From: CBDATY01 sp965200445
GTDB taxonomy: Bacteria > Bacillota_I > Bacilli_A > Mycoplasmatales > Mycoplasmataceae
Length of the DNA stretch: 64,000 nucleotides
Assembly (NCBI GenBank): GCA_965200445.1
Contig: OZ241341.1
Span: forward strand, 186,001 to 250,000
Reading direction: 5' to 3'
Under the pieces are notes generated by a model that was not told the DNA's origin, did no database searches, and saw only the letters and a program-made list of their open reading frames with translations. Numbering within the stretch: the stretch's first letter is position 1; each line of letters opens with the position of its first letter. Position numbers and translations under genes: made by a program. Shown in pieces: positions 50,392 to 61,543 of this stretch.

Positions 50392-51123
50392 TTAAATATG
50401 CATACTTAAAGAATTTCTAATGTATTCCACTAGGATAGCGCTTGCTACCGAAACATTTAAAGAATATCCTTCTTTTAGCATCGGGATAAAAATGTTATAG
50501 TCGGCTGCTGATGCTACAGTGGGACTAACCCCTTTCCCCTCGTTTCCTAAAACCAATACTGTAGCAGAATTAAACTTAACTTTATAGTAAGGCATCGCAT
50601 CCCGACCCAATGAAGTGGAGTAAATTCAAAAATTGTTGGCTTTTAATTTTTGCATTGCCACTTTCAAATTGGGCACTTTTATAATAGGAACACTGAGTGC
50701 TGCCCCTGTTGAAACATTAATAACTGCTGATGTTATGGGTGATTGATTTTTTCTAGCCATTACAACGCCAGATACCCCCAGCAAATAAGCAGTGCGCAAG
50801 ATGGCGCCCAGATTTTGAGGATCCGTGATATGGTCTAACAACAATACCAGAGGATGACGAGCGCTTGATCTGACTTTATGTAAAAAATCGGATCAATCGT
50901 TGTTATCAGGTAGCTTTAATTTAAAAACTATATTTTGGTGATGCCTAGTTCTAGCAATGTGTGTTAAAAAGTTTTTCTCAACTTGCCTAAAGGGAATTTT
51001 TTTGGTTTTTAATAATTTCATAATATTGTTGTTATGAAATTCATTATTAATTCAAATTTGCTCAATTAAATCACGATGATGCCGCAAACAATGCAAACAA
51101 GTGTTAGAACCCCAGATGTACAT
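50392..51123 (-). CDS. rlmB: TrmH-family 23S rRNA 2'-O-methyltransferase (RlmB-like)
   Basis: A 243-residue SpoU-class methyltransferase. The N-terminal substrate-binding domain (IMKLLKTKKIPFRQVEKNFL) precedes the trefoil-knot SAM domain: DHITDPQNLGAILRTAYLLG, LVLGNEGKGVSP and IPMLKEGYSLNVSVASAILVYE-type motif 3. It lies directly after cysS as in the Firmicute cysS-mrnC-rlmB order, but the mrnC and yacP genes are absent here. Confidence 0.92.
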
Positions 51124-51134
51124 ATACTTTGTTT

Positions 51135-52358
51135 CTAATTAAACCCTCATAAATTATGCATAATATCATTCCACATTTTTTTCATACTAGCAGTTAAGTT
51201 GTTATTGCTAAGAACTTTTTTAAAAATTTTTATTAACATGTGTGTTTGTGCTAATGCATTAGGGGCATTTAAATTATCATTCAAGGCTTTGAGAATGTCA
51301 CTTTTAATGTTGTCCAATCCCTCTTCACCACCAGCAACACCTTGGTGTATTGCTGCATTAGCAATAGCTTGATCTATTTTGTCTATTTTCTCAGCATATT
51401 GCTGTGCTTCATGAATAATATGGGAATTAAGTGTTAGAGGCCGACTATAAGCAGTGCTATAAAAAATATAACGCAAGGCGTTGCCAGAATATTGCTTCAT
51501 AAAATCATGTAAATAAATGACATTATTTAATGATTTGCTCATTTTGTTTTGATCAGTTTTAGCAGTGAGGTGACCATTATAAATCCAAATTCTGGCCAGT
51601 TCCTTCTGGTTGGTGGCTATAAATTGGATTCGTTCGTTTTCGTGGTGAGGAAACTTCAGGTCAATCCCTCCGATATGCAGGTCAATCGATTGTCCATGAA
51701 AATAATTTTGCACAACTACTGCACACTCAGTGTGCCAACCTGGTCGACCAGCCCCTGCCCAGGGGGCAGAAAATTTAATCCCTTGCTTGGTGTCTTTTCA
51801 CAACACAAAGTCTAATGGGTTTTCTTTATTAATAGTACTGTTGCGAGCATTATCTGATTGCACTTGGTTTAGATCTTGGCGCGACAATTCCCCGTAGTAG
51901 GGTTTGTTGGAACCTAGGTATTTACTAATCCGGAAAAAAACATCCTTGCCATTAACATAAGCATCCCCTTGCTTGATTAGTTGACCAATGTACTTGATTT
52001 GCTGATCAATAAGGTCACTAATTAATTGAATGTGGTTGGGCATGATGATGTTAAGTTTTTTCAGATTAGCCAAATAAGCTGCAATGTATTTCTGGGCCAC
52101 TGCTTGCTCAGAGTTATTGCTGGCAAGAGCCTTGTTAATAATCTTGTCATCAATATCAGTAATGTTTTGCAAATAATCAGTTTGATAATTTTGGAACTGC
52201 AAAGTACGAATAATCAGGTCCGCTAGGATTAATGGTCTGGCGTTACCAATGTGGATTTCGTCATAAACAGTAGGTCCACAAGCAAAAATTTTAATCACCT
52301 GCTTGTTGTGCTGGGTCAATAAGTCCTTTTGCCCGGTTAAATTGTTTACTAATCGCAT
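51135..52358 (-). CDS. cysS: cysteinyl-tRNA synthetase
   Basis: A 407-residue class I synthetase. It has CGPTVYDEIHIGNARP near residue 28, the zinc-site segment WHTECA near 210, and KMSKSLNN near 270. It is shorter than the ~460 residues of E. coli, mainly at the C-terminal domain, and ends with a TGA-encoded Trp shortly before TAG. It lies 11 bases before rlmB. Confidence 0.95.
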
Positions 52359-52364
52359 AGGGGA

Positions 52365-53300
52365 TTATTCATCCTTTGTAATTAACTTGCTAACTGCTTG
52401 ATAGGTGATATAAATAACCATTGAATTAAAGACAATTTTAAATGGTGCCATAACTAAACGCGCAATCATTGTCCCACCATACCCTTTTGAAGAGCCCTGG
52501 CTAGCTGTTAGAAAGGCAATATCCCCTCACGCTGAAATAAAAGTGGTTACCCAGTATTCAGTCACAACAGCTAAAGCAATAATGGGCAAAAGGCTATCCC
52601 AACGGGAACGCGTGCTCGGACTTATTTGGAAACCAAAATAAGCTATCCACAACAGCAATAGTGTGCCGCCAATCCCTAACCCGATAAACACCGTTAGTAA
52701 CACTGGTGAGACAGAAGTCCCTGGGAAAAGTTCCACATCATTGCGAGAATAATAACTAATCAGTCCAGCCAGAATCCCTAAAGCAATTAGAAAAAAATTA
52801 ATAAATAGCAACATTAAATATTTACGTTTACCAATTGCTTTATTAAACACTCCGATGCACCCAGATAGAAAGCCGAATGAAGCGATCACAATGATATATG
52901 CCACATGAATATATGAAGGCACAAACAGCATAGCTAGCCCATCAGTAATAACCCCCGACAAAAGTCCTACAATTGGACCAAAAATATAGCCTGTGATTTT
53001 AACCATCAGTCCTTCAAAAGCAATCCGAATGGGCGGAAACACTGTTATTGGAAAAGTAACAGAAACAACAATGGTGACAGTCACACTCACAGCTGAAAGC
53101 ATAGTGATGTAGGCAATATTTTTAGTGGTAAAGCGAATGCCTTTGTACTTAGCTGGCTTAAATACATAAAAAAACCCGTTGTAGACCGAGTATATAAGCA
53201 CCATAAACCCTACCACACCAGATGCCAGGTAAGCCATATTAGTGGAATAAAAAAAATTAGTAATTCCTGAAACTGATGTATTCGCTATCATAATATTCAC
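52365..53300 (-). CDS. ECF transporter S component (substrate unassigned)
   Basis: A 311-residue membrane protein with about seven hydrophobic segments. The block PPIRIAFEGLMVKITGYIFGPIVGLLSGVITDGLAM near residues 95-130 is typical of ECF S components of the folate/riboflavin type. The last ~55 residues follow a TGA-encoded Trp and include a final membrane segment. The GTG at 53300 shares its G with the ung TAG; ATG at 53291 is an alternative. It would use the EcfA1A2T module encoded at 21293-23993. Confidence 0.75.
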
Positions 53301-54016
53301 TACTTGCTTCAGTCAATGGCTGCCAGACTATGTTCTTCAAGCCAGAGATTAACCCTGGAAAAAATTTTTTTATCTCTAAAAAATCTATAGCTTAACGGTG
53401 AAGGATGTCCAGCAGTGATGGCGTCTGCTAAATTAATACCTGCTTTTTCAGCGGTTTTCTGTGCCTGATTACCCCAAAGCACAAATATGGCTTTATTATT
53501 AATATGGATATATTCTAGCAGATTATTAGTGAATTTTTGTCAGCCCATATTAAAATGGCTATTAGGTTGGTGTGCTGCTACTGTCCACACTGTGTTAACG
53601 AGGAGAACTCCTTGTTGCACCCACCCAAATAAGCTGCCATTATGGAAATGGCTAATATTTAAATCTGCTTGTAATTCCAGAAATATGTTCCTAAGACTGG
53701 GCGGGAGCTTGGTGTTATTGCTTTTTAAGCTAAAAGCAATCCCGTCTGCTTGCCCAGAATGACTATGGTAAGGATCTTGTCCTAAAATTACTACTTTCAC
53801 ATCATCAGCTTTTAAAACACGAAAAATGCGTCATATATCTTCGCGTGCCGGAAAGCACATTTCTTCATAATAAGCTTGCTCAACCTTGGCCAATAACTTG
53901 TCAAAATAGGGTTTTTGCGACTCCACATTTAAAAAATCCTGTCAAGAAGAATCTACGCCGGCAAGTAATTTTGTCGCTAGTGAGCCTTGGCAATTACAGT
54001 GATTAGTTTTTTTCAA
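53300..54016 (-). CDS. ung: uracil-DNA glycosylase
   Basis: A 238-residue family 1 UDG. The catalytic water-activating loop GQDPYHSHSGQADGIAFS is near residue 78, and the minor-groove loop HPSPLS near 205. It has TGA-encoded Trp residues at WQDFL and in the C-terminus. The start is probably TTG at 54016, inside the end of the lipoprotein gene; no ATG fits upstream of the WQDFL motif. Confidence 0.92.
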
Positions 54017-55214
54017 TATCTGCAACTAAAATAGTCATTAAAAGTTCAGGGTAGTTAATAGATGACTTGGAGGTAGTTTGATCAGGGAAACCACTTTTGT
54101 CAGATTTTTTTGAATCTGCAGGGTCTGTAGGGTTTTTGCTTTTATCATCATGGAAGCCAATATACAGTGGTTTATTGTTGTTACCTGGCACAACATTAAT
54201 TATTTTGTTAACTTGATGGTTTTGCGAGTTTACATAATTATTGTCAAGATTAGCTTGACTAAAATAATCATAGCCCCTAAAAACCCATCCTTGATAATAG
54301 GTTAATTTTGATCCGCCGCTGATGGCTAATCCATAGTCCACAAGATCAAGACGAGCGCACAAATTTTCTATAACAAAGGGAATAGTAAATTTATCACCAT
54401 TGGCAGCCTGATAAACTGCTTTGTACTCAACGTTCCCAATATACAGAAGTGCATGTCGAGCCTGCTGAGAAACTTCATCGTATTTTTTGTCAGGAGAACC
54501 GTTAATTACAGCAGGATTAATGTACCTTGTTTTTGGGTCCGTACGACCAACATTATTAAGATAATTAAGCGCATTTTGCACAGCTGCAAAGGTTACTATG
54601 TTGGCTCCTGCATTCGTGATACTAAATCGAGAAGCATCAGTGGTTCCATTAGGGACATAATAATTTAGGTTCAATAAATCTTTGTAGTAAGGGACTAAAG
54701 CCAAATTTTGGTAAGTGGTAACATTAGGATCAGGAGAAACTACCAGTGCCGGGGAGGCGGTTATACTTGTAAAATATGTATCAGATGAGGTGCTATATTG
54801 CTTTCAAAGATCCTGTCAATCCCCATATTTACCAGGGTCACTGCCTTCAATGCCAGCTACTTTTTGCTTAGTAGCACTACCTTCAATAGCATTATCGTAA
54901 GCTTGTTGGTTAAAATTAGCACCTGATTCTTGACTGTCGGGTGTTAGGTTTAAAATCGTAAGAGCAGGCAACATCAAATTATGATTCATATCAGCATAAC
55001 CATAGGTAAACTTGCTCTCCTTAAACATGGTTTGTCCTCGGTAGTTAGACCCAGAAGTATTGTACTTAACTGCTCCAGGACCAGTAGTATCAGTCGTAGG
55101 GTAAATATAGGTTTCCACGGTTGGGCCCGCTTCTGCTCCACACCCTACCATTGTACTGGCTGTGACGCCAGACATTGTTGTGATTGCTGAAAAGGAAATT
55201 AATAATTTTTTCAT
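54003..55214 (-). CDS. predicted surface lipoprotein
   Basis: A 403-residue secreted protein. It starts MKKLLISFSAITTMSGVTAS and has a lipobox-like TMVGC with Cys25, so it is probably lipid-anchored. The mature part is Asn/Tyr/Ser/Thr-rich without membrane segments and ends in a Lys/Asp/Ser-rich region. It is not assigned to a known family. It contains two TGA-encoded Trp residues. The 14-base overlap with ung suggests cotranscription. A similar C-terminal fragment is found at 63873-64000. Confidence 0.82.
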
Positions 55215-55238
55215 GCGAATATTATAAATTAATTAAAA

Positions 55239-56576
55239 TTAACTTTCAAACCGTCCTGTGTTACTAATAAATTTTAAAGTGACAATGCCAGTAGGTCCGT
55301 TGCGGTGCTTAGCTAAAATTAATTCCGTTTCACCATTAGGCGTATAACCAGGTTCATTTAGTCGGTAATAATCGTCCCTATAGAGGAAAATGATTAAATC
55401 AGCATCTTGTTCAATTGCCCCCGAATCTCGTAAATCAGACATAATGGGCCTTTTGCTTTCGCGTTTTTCTACACTGCGCGATAGTTGGCTTAAACAAATA
55501 ATAGGTACCTCTAATTCCCTTGCCAGCAATTTAAGGTGACGCGATATCATGCTTGTTTCTTCTTGGCGCGAAGAGGTTTTTTTGCTTATGATGGAAATTA
55601 ACTGTAAATAGTCAATTATAATAAGGTCAATTTTTTCTTTGTGAACAATTTGTCGCAAGCTGCTTTGGATTTTTTCCAAGCTCATATTTGGTGAATCATA
55701 TATAAAGAAAGCACTTTTTCTAATTAAATCACCACTTCGACCGAGATTTTGTCAGTCGTTGCTAGTAAGATTTTTTCCCGTTCTAATTGAATGGGAGTTA
55801 ATACTACCTGTGGTTCCTAGCATTCTTTCTACCAGTTGACGAGAAGTCATTTCCAGAGAAACAAAAGCAACCCGGTGGTTACCCTCTTCAATTGCAGCGT
55901 TAATAGCAAAATTTAGGGCTAATGCTGTCTTGCCCATACTAGGGCGGGCTGCTAAAATAGTTAAATCTCCTTTTTGAAAACCGAGCGTTTTCTGATCAAG
56001 CTCCTGCAGATAAGAAGGCACACCAATCATACTTGAGGTTTGGTTAGACAACATTTCAATACGTGCGACTGAATCTTGTACTATTTTGCTAGCAGGAATA
56101 AAGCCCTCCTTATGGGCATTAATGTTCAGTCTGACCAAACTTTCTTCTGTGTTAAAAATAATTTTTTCGACATCCTCATTTTTGGTGAGAGCGAGGTGAA
56201 TTTCTTGCACAATTTTTTGCAGTTGTCGGCGTTGCGAAGCGCGTTGCACTACTGTAATGTAATGCCTGATTTCTTCATCATCAATATACTCTTCGGCTAC
56301 ATCAGTTAAGTAATCCAGACCACCAACACTATTAATCTTATTTTGCTGCACTAAGGTGTGATAAACCTCTTCTGTAGTGACAACTTTATTATTGTTTTTT
56401 GTCTCGTTAATAGCTGTAAAAATTAATTGGTGCCGTTGTTCCAAAAAGTCCATCGTAGTGATATTGTCCATGATGAGCAATAAAGCATCATTTGAAAAAA
56501 GCATTGCTGCTAAAAGGTTACGTTCTGCCGAACGAATCGCTTTAATAATATTTTGATTTTCAGTCGAAGAAGCCAT
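55239..56576 (-). CDS. dnaB: replicative DNA helicase DnaB
   Basis: A 445-residue hexameric helicase. N-terminal domain SAERNLLAAMLFSNDALL, RecA-like C-terminal domain with Walker A ARPSMGKTALAL near residue 210, Walker B LIIIDYLQLI, and the C-terminal LREIKQDA-like SDLRDSGAIEQDADLIIFLYRD motif. One Trp is TGA. It is next to rplI, a common pairing (rplI-dnaB) in bacteria. Confidence 0.96.
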
Positions 56577-56577
56577 A

Positions 56578-57027
56578 TTATTTTTCTACTGCCTTAATGT
56601 TGATATGTAAATCAGCTGTCACTTTGTCTGCTAATTTAAGGTGGCGGATATACCGTCCTACACTATTAAGTGGATCATGCTCGACAAATTTGCGTTTATC
56701 AATGTTGATAGCATGTTTTGCACGCAAAGTATCAACTAATTGCTTAGTAGAAATAGCCTTAGCCACTTTCTCTTTATGCTGCACTAAAGTAAACTCTAGT
56801 GTAATCGCATTAATTTTGCCCCGTAGCTTGTTAGCTTCATCTAGTGCTGCTGCATTTTCAACTTTTTGTTGTTCAAGAATTGATTTAAGTCGTTTAATGT
56901 TTTGGGGAGTTGCTGGTAGGGCGTAGTCATTCGGAAACAAAAAATTTTGCGCATATCCTGCTGCAACATCCACAATTTGGTTTTTCTTGCCTTTTTTGAC
57001 AATATCTTTTTGCAAAATTACTTTCAT
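56578..57027 (-). CDS. rplI: 50S ribosomal protein L9
   Basis: A 149-residue L9. The N-terminal domain is MKVILQKDIVKKGKKNQIVDVAAGYAQNFLFP, followed by the long connecting helix and the C-terminal domain. Usual length. It stops 1 base before the dnaB ATG. Confidence 0.96.
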   Translation of the reverse strand: MKVILQKDIVKKGKKNQIVDVAAGYAQNFLFPNDYALPATPQNIKRLKSILEQQKVENAAALDEANKLRGKINAITLEFTLVQHKEKVAKAISTKQLVDTLRAKHAINIDKRKFVEHDPLNSVGRYIRHLKLADKVTADLHINIKAVEK

Positions 57028-57032
57028 AAACC

Positions 57033-57893
57033 TTATACCTTGTTTAACTTTTTAATGTAATTTTTTAGTCTTAGTCCGTGACCACGCTTCCCCACCAAGG
57101 GCATAATACATGGCGTTATCTTTACATAACTAATATAATCAGGGTTATCACAATGCGCCATAAAGGACTTCTTTTCTAATAGTGGCACACCACTCACAAA
57201 ATTAAGCAACAACATAATATAAATGGGTGATAGCAACCATAAGAATTCTCATCCATTGGTGGCTGTTATGGTGTTGTTAATAAAAAAGCCAAAAAGATAA
57301 ATGCCGCTGATCGCAAACCAAAATGTTATCTCTCCAAAGTAATTAGGGTGGCGAGAGATCTTTCACAAACCAGACTGCATAAATGCTTGTTTTGATTTTC
57401 TAGTATTGTAGAACTGGAATTTTTGCTGATCAGCAACCGCCTCATAGCCCAATCCAAACAAAGCCAAAACCGCTAACAACATGACTATGTAATTGTTTGA
57501 TGCTAAATACTTATTCTGATCAACTGTTAAAGCAAATACCCCTGGTGCTACAACTAAAAAGACCGTAACCCCTTGCAGAGTTCAGAACAAGCCAAATTTA
57601 ATAAAACTATTACGCATCTTATCAAAGCGATGATCTACCTTAATTTTTAAAATACGCACCAATAGATAACTGCCTAAACGTAAAGCTCAAAGGTTAATGA
57701 GCACAAAAATTAATATTTGGTATATGGAAAAATTCTGCTTCCAAGCTAAAAAAACAATGGTAAGCAGACTGAAGGTTAAGCTATAGGTAATATCTGTGAA
57801 AGCATCTGTCTTCAACCAAAAGGCAATTGCAAAAAAAAGATAATTAATCCCTAAGCTTATCAACAAAATTCACAGTAAATTTAAATAGTCCAT
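57033..57893 (-). CDS. DUF1295 / steroid 5-alpha-reductase-like membrane protein
   Basis: A 286-residue membrane protein with about seven hydrophobic segments. It carries a signature of the DUF1295/isoprenylcysteine-methyltransferase-like superfamily: YEAVADQQKFQFYN, then GLWKISRHPNYFGEITFW (TGA-encoded Trp), then a terminal PLLEKKSFM segment. Such proteins are membrane oxidoreductases or methyltransferases; the substrate here is unknown. Four TGA codons break the frame under the standard code. It lies between rplI and the ribonucleotide reductase gene on the same strand. Confidence 0.75.
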
Positions 57894-57916
57894 TAGTTTG
57901 TTACCCTTTCTCTAGG

Positions 57917-60436
57917 TTAGAGCCCACATTTCATTTGCACATTGCAGTTGCTGCATGTGGCACATCCCCCTGAATTAACAAACGTTCCTTCTTGGCACAT
58001 TGGGCACACATCCCCGACGTTAGTACCAATTTTCAGATCTTGTTTAATCCCTCGTAAGCTGGCAATTTCAGAAATGTCTTCTTCTTGGGTTTCTAGCAAC
58101 TCATTAGCAATTGATGTAATGGCAGCTTGCTCGCTTTCCTCTGCGCTTGACAATGAAAGCACTTGAGCATCACGCGAACCATCAACGTACACAGTACCTC
58201 CCTTGGCGCCCTTCTTAAACAGTGTTTCATAGATTTTTTGTACTTCCTTCACGCTGTATCCCTTGGGAGCATTAACTGTTTTGCTGATTGATGAATCAAT
58301 CCAACGTTGAATAATGCATTGCACATCAACGTGTTCTTCGGGAGTAAGCCCTTGGGCCGAAACAAAAATATCAGGAAGATTATCTTTGTTATAGCCAGGG
58401 TTCAATGCTAATCATTCATCTACTATTGGAGCATTAACTTCAATAAATTTACCCAATCTACCTGAGCGGTAATACTTAAAGGCAAAATAAGGTTCTAAGC
58501 CAGTCGAAACATTAATCATGGTGCCTGTGGAGCCAGTAGGAGCGATGGTCAGCAAGTGAGAATTGCGAATTCCCTGCTTCAAAATCAATTTTCTAACATC
58601 TTCGTCCATGGTTTTCATATATCCCGTATTAATGAATTTTTCACGGGTTTGCAAAAACGGAAAGGAACCCTTTTCAACAGCAATATTGCTTGAAGCGATG
58701 TAGGCTGCAGTAGCAATGGCATGAAACACTTTGTCGATAATTTCGTTGCCTTCTTTGGAGCCATAGCGATAACCGGCTCAAATCAGCATATCGTGAAGAC
58801 CCATAACCCCTAGGCCGTTACGCCTTTCCCCTAAGGCTTGTTTTTCATTAGCTTCAAAGAAGTAATATGTGGCATCAATCACATTGTCTTGTAAACGGGT
58901 GCATATTTTAACGGACTCAGCTAAATCATCATAAAGAATTTCTTTTGTTTTCCGATTAACAAATTGAGATAAATTAATAGCCGCGAGGTTACAAACTGAA
59001 TAAGGCGCCAAAGGTTGTTCACCACAAGGGTTAGTTGCGACAACTTGCATGTCGTAGGCAGCCGCATTGGTCATTTCGTTAGCTCTGTCCATGAAGAAAA
59101 TACCAGGTTCAGCTGAATAATTGGCACAGAAAGTAATTAAGTCTCATAGTTCGCGAGCTTTAATAGTGTTGTAAACTTTAATGCCATGACCTTGCTTTTC
59201 TCATTCTCTTACATCCCCAACTTTGCTTCAATGCTTTTCATACATTTCTTTTTCAGCAGCATCATAATCATCTACATCTGGGAATTTAAGTTCTCAAATA
59301 TCATCATTTTCAACGGCATGCATAAACTCATTAGTTAGCGTGACAGAAATATTGGCTCCTGACAAAAAATCTGAATTATTGACTTCTCATTTGCCGCCTT
59401 TTGATAATTTTTCCTTAGCTTCGTCAATTGCTTTTTGGTTAAAATCACCAGGATTAGCCAAAATCCCTTCGTAGATCGATCTATCTGTTTCACTTAACGG
59501 CACAAACGTAATTTTATTTTTTACGTGCTTTAAAATTAATTCATTTTTAGAATTATTCAGAAGCCAAACTAGAATTCTAGGGTTTTGCATCTTGGAAATT
59601 ATAAATTCTACAATATCGGGGTGTCAATCAGCCAGCATGATCATTTGGGCTCCTCTGCGAGAGCCCCCTTGTTCGACCAGGTGGGTTAACCCGCTAAGGT
59701 CGTTTAGCCAAGAAACAGCTCCCGAAGAGCGACCCCCAACCGTCTTTGCTAATGCCCCTTTTGGCCTCAAGGTTGAGCCGTTCGATCCAACGCCACCCCC
59801 GTGAGACATGATTTCCATTACCTCACGGCGGTGATTAGCGATCCCCTCACGGGAATCTCTATACATAGGCATAACAAAGCAGTTAAAGAATGTCACGCGC
59901 GAACTGCTGCCCGCACCATACAAAACTCTTCCTGCTGGCACTATTTTTTGATCTCTAATTTGACGATAAAAAATGTTTTGCCATTTCTCCTTGTCAGCAC
60001 CATTGCGCTCCTGACCAGCCAAATTAGCAGCAACCCGAAAGGCAATCTGTTCGTAATATACTTCCAGCGGCTTTTCAACTAGTTTTAAACTAACAATGAT
60101 CAGGTTATTAGAGCCCGCAACTAGATCATCAGAGGCCAACGACCCTAGATATTCTGACTCTATTTTAACGAGTGCTTTACGTGTTTTGTGATTAACAGAA
60201 ACGATATGACCAATTGCACGAATGGGAAATCATTTATTTTCTTTAACAATTACAATGACCAAGTCTTCGACCTGTAGGGTTTTCAAAGCTAAGTCTTTTT
60301 GGGAATAGCGGTCTAACATAACAAGACGGGAAATTCCAGATAAACTCAGTTTATAATCTGGTTCTACTGTTTTAAGATGAGAAAAAGAATGCTTGATAGC
60401 ACTGTTTAAATTTTTAATATAATTGCTGCTGTACAC
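57917..60436 (-). CDS. nrdJ: adenosylcobalamin-dependent (class II) ribonucleotide reductase
   Basis: An 839-residue class II reductase that makes deoxyribonucleotides with adenosylcobalamin. The N-terminal SGISRLVMLDRYSQKD block is typical of NrdJ. Active-site elements are FFNCFVMP, GGGVGSNGSTLRP, NPCGEQPLAPYSVCNL near residue 467 (the conserved Asn-Cys-Glu triad) and PTGSTGTM. The C-terminal cysteine-rich end (CPMCQEGTF, CATCSNC) is the zinc/redox tail of NrdJ. The GTG start at 60436 has GGAG upstream. Mollicutes usually carry class Ib NrdEFI, so this is unusual. It is divergent from rpsF. Confidence 0.92.
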
Positions 60437-60643
60437 CAGGGAGCTCCATTTTTTTTCAAAAAAAATAAGTTTGATAAGTCAAATAGCTAGTACAGTTTTA
60501 TGAACTGACAGTTTTGATAGGTAAGATTAATTATATTTTATTTTTTAACTTGTTTGTGTAAAAAATAAAATAATTTCTTTTATTTTTATTTATAATTAAT
60601 AAGTTATAGATTTATAGTTAAAATCAATTATTTAAGGATATTA
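60437..60643. other. divergent intergenic region, nrdJ / rpsF
   Basis: A 207-base AT-rich gap. On the minus strand TATAAT (60530-60535) is a candidate -10 for nrdJ; on the plus strand TATAAT (60591-60596) is a candidate -10 for rpsF. The inverted repeat AACTG-A-CAGTT (60503-60513) lies between the nrdJ -10 and its start and could be an operator. I see no B12-riboswitch-like structure. Confidence 0.45.
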
Positions 60644-61096
60644 ATGTCTCAATACGAAATCATGTACATCATAGATGGGAAGCTTGAAGAAATTGGCCCT
60701 GTGCGCGCAAAAGTAGAAGCACTACTTAAGGGAAAGCAAGGCAAAATCAATCATAACATTGACCTGGGCCTACAAGAACTGGCTTATCCCATTAAGCAAT
60801 CTAAAAAGGGCTATTATTTTTTACTAATGCTTGACACAGCCCCAGAAAACCTGCTGAAATTTAAGGAATATGCCAGAATCACCAAACCCCTGCTAAGATT
60901 CTTAATCATCAGCACTGCTCTACAAAAAAATTATTCAGAAACACTGAAAATCTCTGCTTCGGAAATTGATGAAGAAAGCTTCAAGCCACCTATCCCTTAT
61001 TACGTTCGCAAGCGTTTAGAACAAGAAGAAGCTGCTAAATCAACTACCGAAAAAACAGCCAGTGCCCCTAGCACTGATACCGCAGGAGAACAATAA
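60644..61096 (+). CDS. rpsF: 30S ribosomal protein S6 with C-terminal extension
   Basis: A 150-residue S6. The core YEIMYIIDGKL, LAYPIKQSKKGYYFLLMLD and FLIISTAL segments cover about 95 residues. A further ~50 residues (from SASEIDEESFKPP to a Thr/Ser/Glu-rich tail) go beyond typical S6. An AAGGAT SD precedes the ATG. It overlaps ssb by one base (TAATG); rpsF-ssb-rpsR is the conserved bacterial order. Confidence 0.95.
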   Translation: MSQYEIMYIIDGKLEEIGPVRAKVEALLKGKQGKINHNIDLGLQELAYPIKQSKKGYYFLLMLDTAPENLLKFKEYARITKPLLRFLIISTALQKNYSETLKISASEIDEESFKPPIPYYVRKRLEQEEAAKSTTEKTASAPSTDTAGEQ

Positions 61097-61530
61097 TGCT
61101 CAATGAAGTAGTCATTGTAGGTAGGTTAACCAAAGCTCCAGAACTAAGGAGCTCATCAAAAGGAAAAAGCTTTGTGCCATTCACAGTTGCTTGCAACCGC
61201 ATGAATAATGAAACAGTCTTTATTCCCTGTTTTGCTTGAAATAAAGTGGCCGAAAATATGGCAAAGTATTTACAAAAGGGTTCACTTGTTGCTGTTGTGG
61301 GCGCTTTAAGCTCTAGTCGCCAAAAAGATAGCCAATACGAATCTTTATTTGTGACTGCTCGTAATGTGACTTTCTTAGACAAAATTTCTTCTAGCAATGC
61401 TGAAGCACTTAAAACCAGTTCAGAGACTTTTACTCCTCCTAAACCATCCTCTGAAATGCCCGCTGATGAAAGTAAAGAAGAAGCCAATGATATTAAATTC
61501 GCTGATGAAAGCAATATTATATGAGAATAG
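61096..61530 (+). CDS. ssb: single-stranded DNA-binding protein
   Basis: A 144-residue SSB. It starts MLNEVVIVGRLTKAPELRSS and has SFVPFTVACNR and the WNKVAENMAKYLQKGSLVAVVGALSS OB-fold core (Trp from TGA). The acidic linker ends in SNIIWE, not the usual DDDIPF-type tip that recruits partner proteins; the Trp before the last Glu is TGA-encoded. Confidence 0.94.
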
Positions 61531-61543
61531 AAGGAAATAAATA

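Noticed and set aside
57033..57893. A 67-residue ORF at 57033-57236 as a separate small gene
   Set aside because: It is the C-terminal end of a 286-residue membrane protein when TGA is read as Trp.
60437..60643. Cobalamin riboswitch upstream of the B12-dependent reductase
   Set aside because: The spacer lacks the length and conserved GC-rich elements of a B12 riboswitch; only a -10 and a small inverted repeat are visible.
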